Below are positions 8,588 through 16,228 of a stretch of 34,700 bases of DNA, in pieces. The notes beneath the pieces were generated by a model. The model had not been told where the DNA came from and ran no database searches. It worked only from the letters and a program-made list of their open reading frames with translations. The translations under genes were made by a program, and so were the position numbers. Source of the DNA: Lysobacterales bacterium (GTDB taxonomy: Bacteria > Pseudomonadota > Gammaproteobacteria > Xanthomonadales > SZUA-38); the NCBI GenBank assembly GCA_030065125.1, contig JASJDM010000079.1, forward strand, positions 1 through 34,700, read 5' to 3'. The stretch's first letter is position 1, and every line of letters starts with the position of its first letter.

Positions 8588-9250
8588 ATGAACAAGCCCG
8601 CCCAACTTGGAACCGCCCTGAGGGGTCTACGCCAGTCGCACGGTTGGAAACTACGTGACGTTGCGGCACGATCCGGACTATCGGTATCGACACTTTCGAA
8701 GGTAGAGCGAGGCCAGCTCTCATTGACCTATGACCGATTGATCCAGCTCGCGGAGGGTCTCGAGGTGGACATCTCCACGTTGTTTTCCGGCCCCCACTCC
8801 AGCGCGACATCCGGTGCCGCTGGTAGACGCAGCGTCACGCGACACGGCGAGCCGGACATCGTTGAAACGGACAACTACCGGCATTTTTATCCGAATACGG
8901 ATCTGTTGCGTCGGCCCTTCGTTCCCATCGTCGCCGAAATGAAAGCCCGTACTCTGGACGAGTTTGGGCCGCTGGTGCGGCATAGCGGTGAAGAATTCAC
9001 CTATGTTCTGGAGGGAACCGTCATTGTTCACACCGAGCATTACGCGCCAACAACGCTGGAGGTGGGCGACTCGATCCACATCGACAGCAATATGGGACAC
9101 GCGTACCTGGCCGGATGCTCCGGGCCATGTCGTGTGCTTTCGGTTTGTTCGGCAACCGAGACGGCCATTTCAGATGCCCTGGCAAACCAGAACCAGCAGT
9201 CACCGGATCAGGAATCCAGCGCGGCAGCATCGGCCCGCCAGTCGTTCTGA
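8588..9250 (+). CDS. XRE family transcriptional regulator with C-terminal cupin domain
   Basis: A 220-residue protein. Residues about 7-62 are a lambda-repressor-like helix-turn-helix (LRGLRQSHGWKLRDVAARSG, then LSVSTLSKVERGQ). Residues about 105-190 are a cupin_2 barrel (HSGEEFTYVLEGTV and DSIHIDSNMGHAYLAG), a typical small-molecule sensor. The start at ATG 8588 has GGAG at 6 bases; longer in-frame starts overlap the -10 box. The downstream aldolase gene starts 25 bases after the stop, so this regulator heads its own operon. In this family the cupin usually senses a metabolite of the adjacent pathway, so an amino acid or keto acid handled by the next two enzymes is a reasonable inference. 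Confidence 0.9.
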   Translation: MNKPAQLGTALRGLRQSHGWKLRDVAARSGLSVSTLSKVERGQLSLTYDRLIQLAEGLEVDISTLFSGPHSSATSGAAGRRSVTRHGEPDIVETDNYRHFYPNTDLLRRPFVPIVAEMKARTLDEFGPLVRHSGEEFTYVLEGTVIVHTEHYAPTTLEVGDSIHIDSNMGHAYLAGCSGPCRVLSVCSATETAISDALANQNQQSPDQESSAAASARQSF

Positions 9251-9275
9251 CCCATTCTCCAGGCTGCCAACTCGA

Positions 9276-10412
9276 ATGGACCTGTCAGACACCGCGACGC
9301 CGGCGCTCATCCTCGATCGCGGCAAGATGGAAACAAACCTGGTGGGAATGGAGCGGGTATCACAACGCCTCGGCGTCCCGTTGCGGCCTCACGGCAAGAC
9401 CCCAAAGTGCAAGCCTATCGCGCAACGCCTGATGCGCGGTGGCGCGATTGGCCTGAGCGTATCCACGCTGCGGGAAGCGGAAGAATACTTTTCCGCCGGG
9501 GTGGAGGACCTGTTCTACGCCGTCGGCATGGTGCCCAACAAACTGGACCGCGCGATGGCTTTGATGAAGGCCGGGGCGCGGATGAGCTTCCTGCTGGACA
9601 GCGCCGCGGCGGCACGTGCAATTGCGGATCAACTGCCTGCCGGCGCTCCTCCCCTGCCCATCGTTGTCGAGATCGACGTCGATGGTTACCGAACGGGAAT
9701 CAATCCTGCCGACCAGGAGCTTTTCGAACTCGTGGGCATCTTTCGCGATTGTGACCGGATGGCCTTCGAGGGAATCATGTCCTACGGCGGCCGGTCCTAC
9801 GAGCTTGGAGAACCTTCGGCTGTCGCCGATCTGGCTGAGAAACACCGCCAGGCCCTGGTCGATACGAAGCATCGACTTGAAGGTCTTGGATTGGAGTGCA
9901 AAACGGTCAGCTTCGGGTCGACTCCTGCGGTTCTGCATGCACGAAGCATGGAGGGCGTAACGGAACTTCGCTGCGGCATCTACGTTTTCCAGGACCTGTT
10001 TCAGGCAGCCATCGGATGCTGCCGGCCGGACGACATTGCGCTCAGCGTGCTCACGACAATTATTGGGATTCGCGAATCGCAGAACATCATCGTTGTCGAT
10101 GCAGGCAGCCTGGCAATGTCCAAGGACGCTTCGACCCGGGGCACAGAGCACGACGCCGGATACGGTCTGGTTGTCTCCGCCAGCGGTAATGAATTCCAGC
10201 CCGGCCTTTATCTCGAGACCACCAACCAGGAAATAGGTCTCGTGACCTCATTGTCCGGGCAGCCCCTGAATTTCTCCCGGTTCAGCATCGGGGAACAACT
10301 CAGAATCCTGCCTAATCACGCCGATCTCACCGCAGCGGCCCACGAACTTTATCTCGTAGTCGACGGTGGCCATGAAATCGTCGATCGATGGGAGCGATTC
10401 AATTTCTGGTAA
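9276..10412 (+). CDS. Fold-type III PLP enzyme, D-threonine aldolase / beta-hydroxyaspartate aldolase type
   Basis: A 378-residue alanine-racemase-N superfamily enzyme of the D-threonine aldolase group. The PLP lysine is K41 in RPHGKTPKC. The C-terminal metal site LPNHADL gives H348 and D350, the His-x-Asp pair of D-threonine aldolase and of beta-hydroxyaspartate aldolase BhcC. It differs from the His-x-Cys pair of the other fold-III enzyme in this window. The expected chemistry is retro-aldol cleavage of a beta-hydroxy D-amino acid to glycine plus an aldehyde or glyoxylate. The frame is open upstream to 8964, but that region is inside the regulator gene; ATG 9276 is the sensible start although its Shine-Dalgarno is poor. 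The stop TAA directly abuts ATG of the next gene, so the two are coupled. Confidence 0.85.
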   Translation: MDLSDTATPALILDRGKMETNLVGMERVSQRLGVPLRPHGKTPKCKPIAQRLMRGGAIGLSVSTLREAEEYFSAGVEDLFYAVGMVPNKLDRAMALMKAGARMSFLLDSAAAARAIADQLPAGAPPLPIVVEIDVDGYRTGINPADQELFELVGIFRDCDRMAFEGIMSYGGRSYELGEPSAVADLAEKHRQALVDTKHRLEGLGLECKTVSFGSTPAVLHARSMEGVTELRCGIYVFQDLFQAAIGCCRPDDIALSVLTTIIGIRESQNIIVVDAGSLAMSKDASTRGTEHDAGYGLVVSASGNEFQPGLYLETTNQEIGLVTSLSGQPLNFSRFSIGEQLRILPNHADLTAAAHELYLVVDGGHEIVDRWERFNFW

Positions 10413-11393
10413 ATGCCCATGAGCCTCGCAATCATCTCGGAAACCGCCGTGCGGAAAGTTGTGTCGCGCAGTCTGGCCTTCAATGCGGTAGCCCAGGCCT
10501 TCAAATTGATCGCTGCAAATGCCGCCACACTGTGCGAGGTTGTCTCTGCCAGCCTCGAAGGAAGCCCAAATTCGTTTGCGATCAAGGCAGGCTTTGAAAA
10601 CACGGGCAACACCGTCGGATTCAAGTGCGGGACATACTGGCCAGGAAATGCTGCCAGGACGCTTCCTGCGCACAGTTCCTCCGTCCTGCTGCTCGACCCT
10701 GACTCCGGATTTCCGAAGTGTCTGCTGAGTGCGGGATACTTGAACGGGTTTCGCACGGCGGCAGCCAATGCTGTGGCCGTGTCCGTGCTGGCCAGGGACA
10801 ACGCATCAGTGCTCGGAGTGCTCGGCGCGGGCCATCAGGCGGAACATGAAATACGCGCACTGACCGAGGTACGGGAGCTCTCGCTGATCAAAATCTTCAG
10901 TCGCTCCGAATCCCGAGCGCAATGGCTGCGGCATCGGCTAAATGACCTGGAAATCGACATTGGACTTACGTCGGCCGAAGAAGCGGTCAGGGACTCCGAC
11001 ATCGTCACTACAGTCACTCCTTCGACGACGCCACTTGTGGAACAATCGTGGGTAGCTGCCGGTACACATGTATCGGCGATGGGAGCAGATGCCCCGGGAA
11101 AGCAGGAACTCGATTCCGCGCTGCTGGGAAATGCCAGTCTGTTCGCCGACTATCCACCCCAGAGCGTGAGAATCGGAGAGTTTCAGGCCGCATTCAGGGA
11201 AGGATTGATCTCTTCGGTGCAGGAGATTGGCGCCATCGGTGACGTGCTCCTGGGCGTAGCCAAGGGCAGGCTCAATGATGACGAGATCACTGTCTTCGAC
11301 AGCTCAGGCGTCGCGCTACAGGACCTGCTGGTCGCGTCGGCACTTTATGATGAGGCAGACAAGGGCAATCTCATCGATCGCATTGATTTTTGA
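10413..11393 (+). CDS. Ornithine cyclodeaminase / mu-crystallin family protein, BhcD-like iminosuccinate reductase candidate
   Basis: A 326-residue member of the ornithine cyclodeaminase/mu-crystallin family. Visible features are K71 in GFKCGTYWPGN (substrate-site lysine position), LLLDPDSG (92-99), FRTAAANAV (113-121), the NAD(P) Rossmann motif VLGAGHQAEHE (136-146) and SAMGADAPGKQELD in the second half. Members reduce imines or deaminate cyclic amino acids. The pattern KxGxYWPxN plus GxDxxGKQEL recalls BhcD, the iminosuccinate reductase of the beta-hydroxyaspartate cycle. ATG 10413 directly follows the TAA of the aldolase gene; ATG 10419 is an alternative. Pairing with a BhcC-type aldolase supports an amino-acid role, but BhcA and BhcB homologues are not in the window, so the specific reaction is open. 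Confidence 0.82.
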   Translation: MPMSLAIISETAVRKVVSRSLAFNAVAQAFKLIAANAATLCEVVSASLEGSPNSFAIKAGFENTGNTVGFKCGTYWPGNAARTLPAHSSSVLLLDPDSGFPKCLLSAGYLNGFRTAAANAVAVSVLARDNASVLGVLGAGHQAEHEIRALTEVRELSLIKIFSRSESRAQWLRHRLNDLEIDIGLTSAEEAVRDSDIVTTVTPSTTPLVEQSWVAAGTHVSAMGADAPGKQELDSALLGNASLFADYPPQSVRIGEFQAAFREGLISSVQEIGAIGDVLLGVAKGRLNDDEITVFDSSGVALQDLLVASALYDEADKGNLIDRIDF

Positions 11394-11503
11394 TTGACCT
11401 GGGCTGACTGCAACGCCTTCAAAACCATTGCGCCGGCTTGCTAAGACTTACCAAGTCCGGGAAGCCCCCTTGGGTTCGCTGCCGGAGGTGTCCGCCCAGG
11501 CGA

Positions 11504-12130
11504 CTAATGGCGGGCGGACAAAGCCAGGTAAAGCTCGGCGGTGGCCAGTGCATCCACCAGGGCGTTGTGGCTGCTCACGGGCGGCAGTCCCAGGTTCTTC
11601 CGCAGGTTCATCAGTCGCAAGGCGCCGTGGCGGATGGGTTCATTGCGGCGCTCCAGCCGCCGCCTGGCGATATCCAGGGTGTCGATACAAGGCATCAGCA
11701 GCGGCACGCCGAATTGCTCGCGGCAGCCCTGGTCCAGCATACCCATGTCCAGCTGGGCGCCGTGGACCAGCAGGGTTCGGCCTTCCAGCGCCTGGAACAG
11801 CGCATCGAGGGCGTGGGCCAGATCCATGCCGTCCTCAAGGTCCGAGTCGGTCAGGCCGTGGATGGTGGCGCTCTGGTTCATGGGTTTGTGGCTGCGCACC
11901 AGCAGGTGCCGGGCGCTGGCCAGGCGGATGCGGCCGCGGTCAATGGCCACCCAGCCCATGCTGATGATGTGGTCCGTCCGCGGATCCAGCCCGGTGGTCT
12001 CCAGGTCCACCGCCAGCAGGTGATCATCGGAGCTACCGCCGTGCCACAGTTGGACCAGCGCTTCGGAGCCGCAGCGGGAACGGTTAACCCGCCGCAGCAC
12101 AGTCCTATGCAGGCTGTCGAAGGCGCCCAC
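11504..12130 (-). CDS. DEDDh 3'-5' exonuclease (DnaQ/PolC-epsilon-like)
   Basis: A 208-residue RNase-T/DnaQ fold exonuclease. All DEDDh residues are visible: D42 and E44 (VDLETTG), D128 (HGAQLDMGML), H188 and D193 (SHNALVDALAT), with IHGLTDSDL between. It would remove nucleotides from 3' ends in the cytosol. It lacks further domains and is not the main replicative epsilon subunit. It starts 3 bases downstream of the DUF294 gene stop, a fixed pairing in many Gammaproteobacteria next to the acetate-type symporter. The reason for that linkage is unknown. Its end faces the OCD-family gene convergently, with 110 bases between that hold no clear terminator. Confidence 0.92.
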   Translation of the reverse strand: MGAFDSLHRTVLRRVNRSRCGSEALVQLWHGGSSDDHLLAVDLETTGLDPRTDHIISMGWVAIDRGRIRLASARHLLVRSHKPMNQSATIHGLTDSDLEDGMDLAHALDALFQALEGRTLLVHGAQLDMGMLDQGCREQFGVPLLMPCIDTLDIARRRLERRNEPIRHGALRLMNLRKNLGLPPVSSHNALVDALATAELYLALSARH

Positions 12131-12133
12131 CGG

Positions 12134-13966
12134 TCACCCCAGCTGGTACCGTTTCTCCAGCGCCTGCTGGGCATTGGCCACCACCACGAAGGCGGCCTTC
12201 AGGTTGCGCTTGACCAGGGGCGTGAGTTCACCTGGGTCGACCATGTTGGTGGGTTCAATGCCGGCCTTGTACTGGCGCAGTTGGTGACGCAGACGAACGT
12301 CACCGATGAGTTCCAGGGCATCCTGCAGGTTGGAGAGATCGTCGAAGTCGGACTCCGTCTGCAGTCGGCCCTGGGTTTCCGGGTCACTCATCCCCTGCTC
12401 CAGGGCGCGCAGGCGGGCCAGAGACAGGATGGGCACAACGCCGCGCTGCTTCAGGTTGAGGCCTTCTCCGTGCTCGCCGTCTTTTTCCAGCGTGAACTGG
12501 CGGAAAAAGCCCAGGGGTGGCCGGTACTCCAGGGCGTTCATGGCCATGAAGCGCAGGAAGATTGAATTGTCAGTTGCACGGCCGTAGACGTAGTCCTTCA
12601 GTTCCTGCACCAGGCGGCGGCGCCCGGCGATGCCGCGCATGTCGAAAAAGATCGACGCGTACATCAGGGGTTTCGGGCTGGGCTCGTCCATCCAGCCGGC
12701 AAACCGGTCTTTCCAGCCCTGCAGCGACATGCGCCACTTGGGAGTGGCCGCCATGATTTCTCCGGGGCAATAGACGAATCCGCATTCGTTGAGTCCGTCA
12801 CAGACAAACTGCGCCAGCTTGGCAAAGTATTGTTCCTGCGCTTCGTTCGGTTCTGAAGCCAGTAGCAGGCCGTTGTCCTGGTCGGTACGACCGGTCTGCT
12901 CCCGGCGCGCCTGGGAACCGAATGCCAGCCAGGCATACCGCATTGGCGGTGGTCCGAGCTTCTCTTCGGCCAGCTCAATCAGCCGCCGGGTGGCCGCGTC
13001 GGTGACCGAAGTCATGATGCGACCCACATGTTCCGGGCTGGTGCCCATTTCGATCAGCTCAGCCAGCAGCTCCAGCCGGCGCTGGGCCAGCCTGGCCACG
13101 CCTGCGGCGTTGGCCTGGCGCCGGATACGGGCGGCAAAATAGACCGGGTGCTTGTTCAGGGCGGTACTGAGGTCAGTCAACGTCAGGATCCCCACCAGTT
13201 TTTCCGATTCAGTTACTGGCAGGTGATGAATGCCGGAATCGGTCATTACCAGCATGGCCTCCATGGCGGGCTGGTCAGGCTCTATCCACAAGGGCTGCAG
13301 GGTCATGACGCTGTCGATGGGCTCATCCACCGATACCCCTTTTGAGACCACGCGGTTGCGCAAATCCCGATCGGTAAAAATGCCCAGCAGGTGATCCGGC
13401 TCCTCGGGATCCACTACCAGCATGCAGGACTTACCCATCGCCGCCATCTCCCGGGTGGCGTCAAGAATGCTGGTGCCGGCAGGGACCGTGCGGACCGGCG
13501 AGGTCATCAGGTCAGCCACGTGTTCATTCAGGTAGCTTTCCGCCACCCGCTGGTCCCTGGCGGACTGCAGTCGTTCAATCAGGGCAGAGGAGAAGAAACG
13601 GGCGAATTCCGGCCGCGTCTGGCACAGGTTGTGGAAGCGTTCGCCCGGTACGTGGTAAATCAGGCTGTCTTCCATCACCCGGGCTTCCAGCTGGGTTGGC
13701 TTACCAGTGAGCAGGGAGGGATATCCGAACACACCACCTTCGCCGCGCTTTTCGATCAGCCGGCCGTCGTCTTCAAACAGGGCCACGGCGCCGCGGCGGA
13801 TCAGGTACAGCTCTTCGTTGTCGCTGCCGTAAGGCAACATCACCGTGCCGCTGGTCTGGTAGGAGATTTCAATCTCCTGGCACAGGGCCAGCAGGTCGTC
13901 TTCGGCCAGGGCATCAAACGGCACCTGGGTGCGGACGAAGTCGGTAATGTCTTTGAGTTCGTTCAT
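12134..13966 (-). CDS. cNMP-binding / CBS / DUF294 nucleotidyltransferase-like signalling protein
   Basis: A 610-residue multidomain protein. The order is a cyclic-nucleotide-binding domain (about 15-125), a CBS pair (about 150-210 and 218-270), a DUF294 putative nucleotidyltransferase domain (about 300-440) with GSQARRE (350-356) and D362/D364 (RTDQDN), and the DUF294 C-terminal substrate-binding domain (about 450-600). The GS motif and two acidic residues suggest an active GlnD-like transferase core; the modified partner is unknown. The family is regularly encoded beside VC_2705-type acetate symporters and is thought to regulate uptake in response to nucleotides. It is co-transcribed with the downstream exonuclease (3-base gap). 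It is separated from the symporter by a terminator and a hairpin-rich spacer, so it probably has its own promoter there. Confidence 0.92.
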   Translation of the reverse strand: MNELKDITDFVRTQVPFDALAEDDLLALCQEIEISYQTSGTVMLPYGSDNEELYLIRRGAVALFEDDGRLIEKRGEGGVFGYPSLLTGKPTQLEARVMEDSLIYHVPGERFHNLCQTRPEFARFFSSALIERLQSARDQRVAESYLNEHVADLMTSPVRTVPAGTSILDATREMAAMGKSCMLVVDPEEPDHLLGIFTDRDLRNRVVSKGVSVDEPIDSVMTLQPLWIEPDQPAMEAMLVMTDSGIHHLPVTESEKLVGILTLTDLSTALNKHPVYFAARIRRQANAAGVARLAQRRLELLAELIEMGTSPEHVGRIMTSVTDAATRRLIELAEEKLGPPPMRYAWLAFGSQARREQTGRTDQDNGLLLASEPNEAQEQYFAKLAQFVCDGLNECGFVYCPGEIMAATPKWRMSLQGWKDRFAGWMDEPSPKPLMYASIFFDMRGIAGRRRLVQELKDYVYGRATDNSIFLRFMAMNALEYRPPLGFFRQFTLEKDGEHGEGLNLKQRGVVPILSLARLRALEQGMSDPETQGRLQTESDFDDLSNLQDALELIGDVRLRHQLRQYKAGIEPTNMVDPGELTPLVKRNLKAAFVVVANAQQALEKRYQLG

Positions 13967-14036
13967 GGGTTAAGCCTATTCGCGTGTCTTACACTATTCC
14001 ATTGGGCGTTGGCCGAAAAGCATCCATTGGGATTGT

Positions 14037-14172
14037 CAGTGAACGCTTGCTATTGCGCGTTAAAAACGCGCGATGCAAGCTGGTGAACGTTCGCTGCGCG
14101 AACTGGTGAACGGCCTTCGGCCTGGTGAACGAACGCTCCGCGTTCTCGTTATGGTGGCTCGCTGCGCGAGCC
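14037..14172. repeat. Modular hairpin array with TGGTGAAC linkers
   Basis: Small perfect palindromes alternate with a constant linker. A long stem-loop (14045-14080, GCTTGC/GCAAGC ends, A-rich loop) is followed by TGGTGAAC (14081-14088), hairpin GTTCGC-TGC-GCGAAC (14089-14103) and TGGTGAAC (14104-14111). Then come GGCC-TTC-GGCC (14112-14122), TGGTGAAC (14123-14130), GAACGC-TCC-GCGTTC (14131-14145), a variant linker, and GGCTCGC-TGC-GCGAGCC (14156-14172). A related CAGTGAAC precedes the first hairpin (14037-14044). Stem sequences differ while the loop-plus-linker design is kept. Confidence 0.8.
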
Positions 14173-14387
14173 GATTGCTTACCCTTCGGTGTAAATACGG
14201 TCATGGTCGAAGAGGCCGCAGTGACCTTGCTCCTTGATTAATGCTGGCTCTCATATGATGAGCCCGACTCGTTTCATCGAAGCCCTTTGGCACAGGTGTG
14301 CCAACGGCCGAAGGCCGTGAGTGATTGGGAAATCGCATTTTCCAATCACGACCCCAAGTCGCCCATGGAAGGGCGATCTTGGGGACC

Positions 14388-14421
14388 AAAAAAGGGGCAC
14401 CCGAAGGTGCCCCAAGTTTTT
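14388..14421 (-). terminator. Intrinsic terminator of the symporter operon
   Basis: Read on the - strand, an 8-bp perfect stem GGGGCACC/GGTGCCCC (14413-14394) closes a TTCG tetraloop and is followed directly by six T (14393-14388). The stem begins about 35 bases after the symporter stop codon. On the + strand the same stem is followed by AAG and five T, so it may work in both directions. Confidence 0.9.
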
Positions 14422-14447
14422 GACCCAGATCAGCAAGGAAACCTGGA

Positions 14448-16214
14448 TCAGTGGGCTTGGGCCTCGCCGGCACCGCGGGGTACGCGGATGTCTTCCACCA
14501 GCTGCTGGATTTCTTCCGGCGGCTCGGAGGTCAGGCGGCTGACCACGGTGGCGACGATGAAGTTGAGCACCATGCCGACGGCACCGATGCCTTCCGGAGA
14601 AATTCCGAACAGCCAGTGCTCAGCGGTGTTGACGCCGATGGGATCGATGAACACACCCTTGAAGTAGATGATGTAGCCCATGGTGAACAGCAGGCCGGTC
14701 AGCATGCCGGCGACGGCGCCTTCCTTGTTGATGCGCTTGCTGAAGATGCCCATCAGGATGACCGGGAACAGGGATGCTGCCGCCAGTCCGAAGGCGAATG
14801 CCACCACCTGGCTTACAAAGCCTGGTGGATTGTACCCGAGGTACCCGGCCACGATCACTGCAACCGCCGCGGCGATCCTCCCGATCAGAAGTTCGTTCTT
14901 CTCCCGCAGATCCGGGATGAAGACGCCTTTACACAGGTCGTGGGAGATACTGGCGGAGATCACCAGCAGCAGGCCCGCAGCAGTGGACAGCGCTGCGGCG
15001 ATACCACCGGCGGCCACCAGGGCGATGACCCAGTTCGGGAGGTTGGCGATCTCAGGATTGGCCAGCACCATGATGTCACGGTCCACCGACAGCTCGTTGC
15101 CCTGCCAGCCGTAAGACTCAGCGGTGGCGGCAAAGGTCGCGTTACCGTCGTTGTAGTACTGGATGCGGCCGTCGCCGTTCTTGTCTTCGAACCGCAGCAG
15201 GCCGGTCTTTTCCCAGGTCTTGAACCACTGGGGACGCTCTTCGTAGACGAGGTTGCCGGTTTCGGAACCGATGGCCTCGGGCTGCACCGTTTCGATCAGG
15301 TTCAGGCGCGCCATGGAACCCACGGCCGGGGCGGTGGTGTAGAGGATGGCGATAAAGGCCAGGGCCCAGAAAGCCGAGCGGCGGGCATCACGCACCTTGG
15401 GTACGGTGAAGAAGCGCACGATCACGTGGGGCAGACCCGCGGTACCCACCATCAGAGCCAGGGTAATGGCAAAGATGTCCACCGTAGTCTTGTTCCCTAG
15501 TGTGTAGGCGTTAAAGCCAAGGTCCTGCACCACCCTGTCGAGTTTTTCCAGCAGGAACACCGATTCACCGCTCACAGTGCTGCCGAAGGCCAGTTGGGGA
15601 ATCGGGTTACCGGTGATCTGAAAGGAGATGAAGATGGCCGGAACGGTGTAGGCAAAAATCAGCACGCAGTACTGCGCCACCTGGGTGTAGGTGATGCCTT
15701 TCATGCCGCCAAGGACGGCGTAGAAGAACACGATGCCCATGCCGATCAGCAGGCCGGTGAGGATTTCCACTTCCAGGAAGCGGGAGAACACGATGCCGAC
15801 ACCGCGCATCTGGCCCGCCACATAGGTGAAGGAGATGAAGATCAGGCAGATCACCGCCACGATGCGGGCGGTCTGGGAGTAATAGCGGTCACCGATGAAT
15901 TCCGGCACCGTGAAGCGGCCAAATTTCCGCAGGTAAGGCGCCAGCAGCAGTGCCAGAAGCACGTATCCGCCGGTCCAGCCCATCAGGTAGACCGAGCCAC
16001 CGTAACCCAGGAAGGCAATCAGGCCAGCCATGGAGATGAATGACGCAGCGGACATCCAGTCGGCGGCCGTAGCCATGCCGTTGGCTACCGGGTGAACGCC
16101 CTTGCCGGCGACGTAGAAGTCCCCGGTGCTGCTGGCCTTGGCCCAGATCGCGATGCCGATATACAGCGCAAAGCTGCCGATAACGGCGATGTAAGTGAGT
16201 GTTTGCAGAGACAT
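14448..16214 (-). CDS. Sodium:solute symporter, VC_2705 / ActP-like acetate-type family
   Basis: A 588-residue inner-membrane SSS-family transporter with about 13 hydrophobic segments. Family marks include MATAADWMSAASFISMAGLI (about 47-66), PEFIGDRYYS and GTAGLPHVIVRFFTVP. A polar loop of about 80 residues near the middle (approximately 320-400) carries an EF-hand-like DKNGDGRIQY. Relatives take up acetate or other short monocarboxylates with Na+. The small DUF4212 gene starts just upstream (14-base gap) and probably encodes an accessory subunit. A strong terminator lies about 35 bases after the stop. Downstream in the same direction are the DUF294 regulator and exonuclease. No acetyl-CoA synthetase gene is present in the window, so the substrate is inferred from family and synteny only. 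Confidence 0.92.
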   Translation of the reverse strand: MSLQTLTYIAVIGSFALYIGIAIWAKASSTGDFYVAGKGVHPVANGMATAADWMSAASFISMAGLIAFLGYGGSVYLMGWTGGYVLLALLLAPYLRKFGRFTVPEFIGDRYYSQTARIVAVICLIFISFTYVAGQMRGVGIVFSRFLEVEILTGLLIGMGIVFFYAVLGGMKGITYTQVAQYCVLIFAYTVPAIFISFQITGNPIPQLAFGSTVSGESVFLLEKLDRVVQDLGFNAYTLGNKTTVDIFAITLALMVGTAGLPHVIVRFFTVPKVRDARRSAFWALAFIAILYTTAPAVGSMARLNLIETVQPEAIGSETGNLVYEERPQWFKTWEKTGLLRFEDKNGDGRIQYYNDGNATFAATAESYGWQGNELSVDRDIMVLANPEIANLPNWVIALVAAGGIAAALSTAAGLLLVISASISHDLCKGVFIPDLREKNELLIGRIAAAVAVIVAGYLGYNPPGFVSQVVAFAFGLAAASLFPVILMGIFSKRINKEGAVAGMLTGLLFTMGYIIYFKGVFIDPIGVNTAEHWLFGISPEGIGAVGMVLNFIVATVVSRLTSEPPEEIQQLVEDIRVPRGAGEAQAH

Positions 16215-16228
16215 GTGTTACTCCCCCC

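Larger units (their letters stand above)
13967..14447. other. 480-base intergenic spacer rich in hairpins
   Basis: There is no convincing gene here. From the DUF294 side it holds a direct repeat CCATTGGG (13999-14006 and 14024-14031), a modular hairpin array (14037-14172), and short hairpins at 14289-14302 and 14304-14318. Longer stem-loops follow at 14321-14349 (12-bp stem with one G-T pair) and 14352-14384 (13-bp stem with a bulge). The symporter terminator lies at 14388-14421. Short reading frames crossing it look like chance products of the palindromes. The DUF294 promoter must lie in this spacer but I could not fix it. Confidence 0.7.

Noticed and set aside
11438..12565. + strand open frame of 375 codons across the exonuclease and DUF294 genes
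   Set aside because: It runs antisense across two well-defined genes and has low-complexity composition rich in Q, G, H and A. No family is recognisable.
14181..14478. Short frames across the hairpin-rich spacer as possible small genes
   Set aside because: They span palindromes and the terminator, have no Shine-Dalgarno, and overlap on both strands; they look like by-products of inverted repeats.
14451..15500. + strand open frame of 349 codons opposite the symporter
   Set aside because: It is rich in D, G, H and Q, typical of antisense to membrane-protein codons; the symporter on the other strand is certain.
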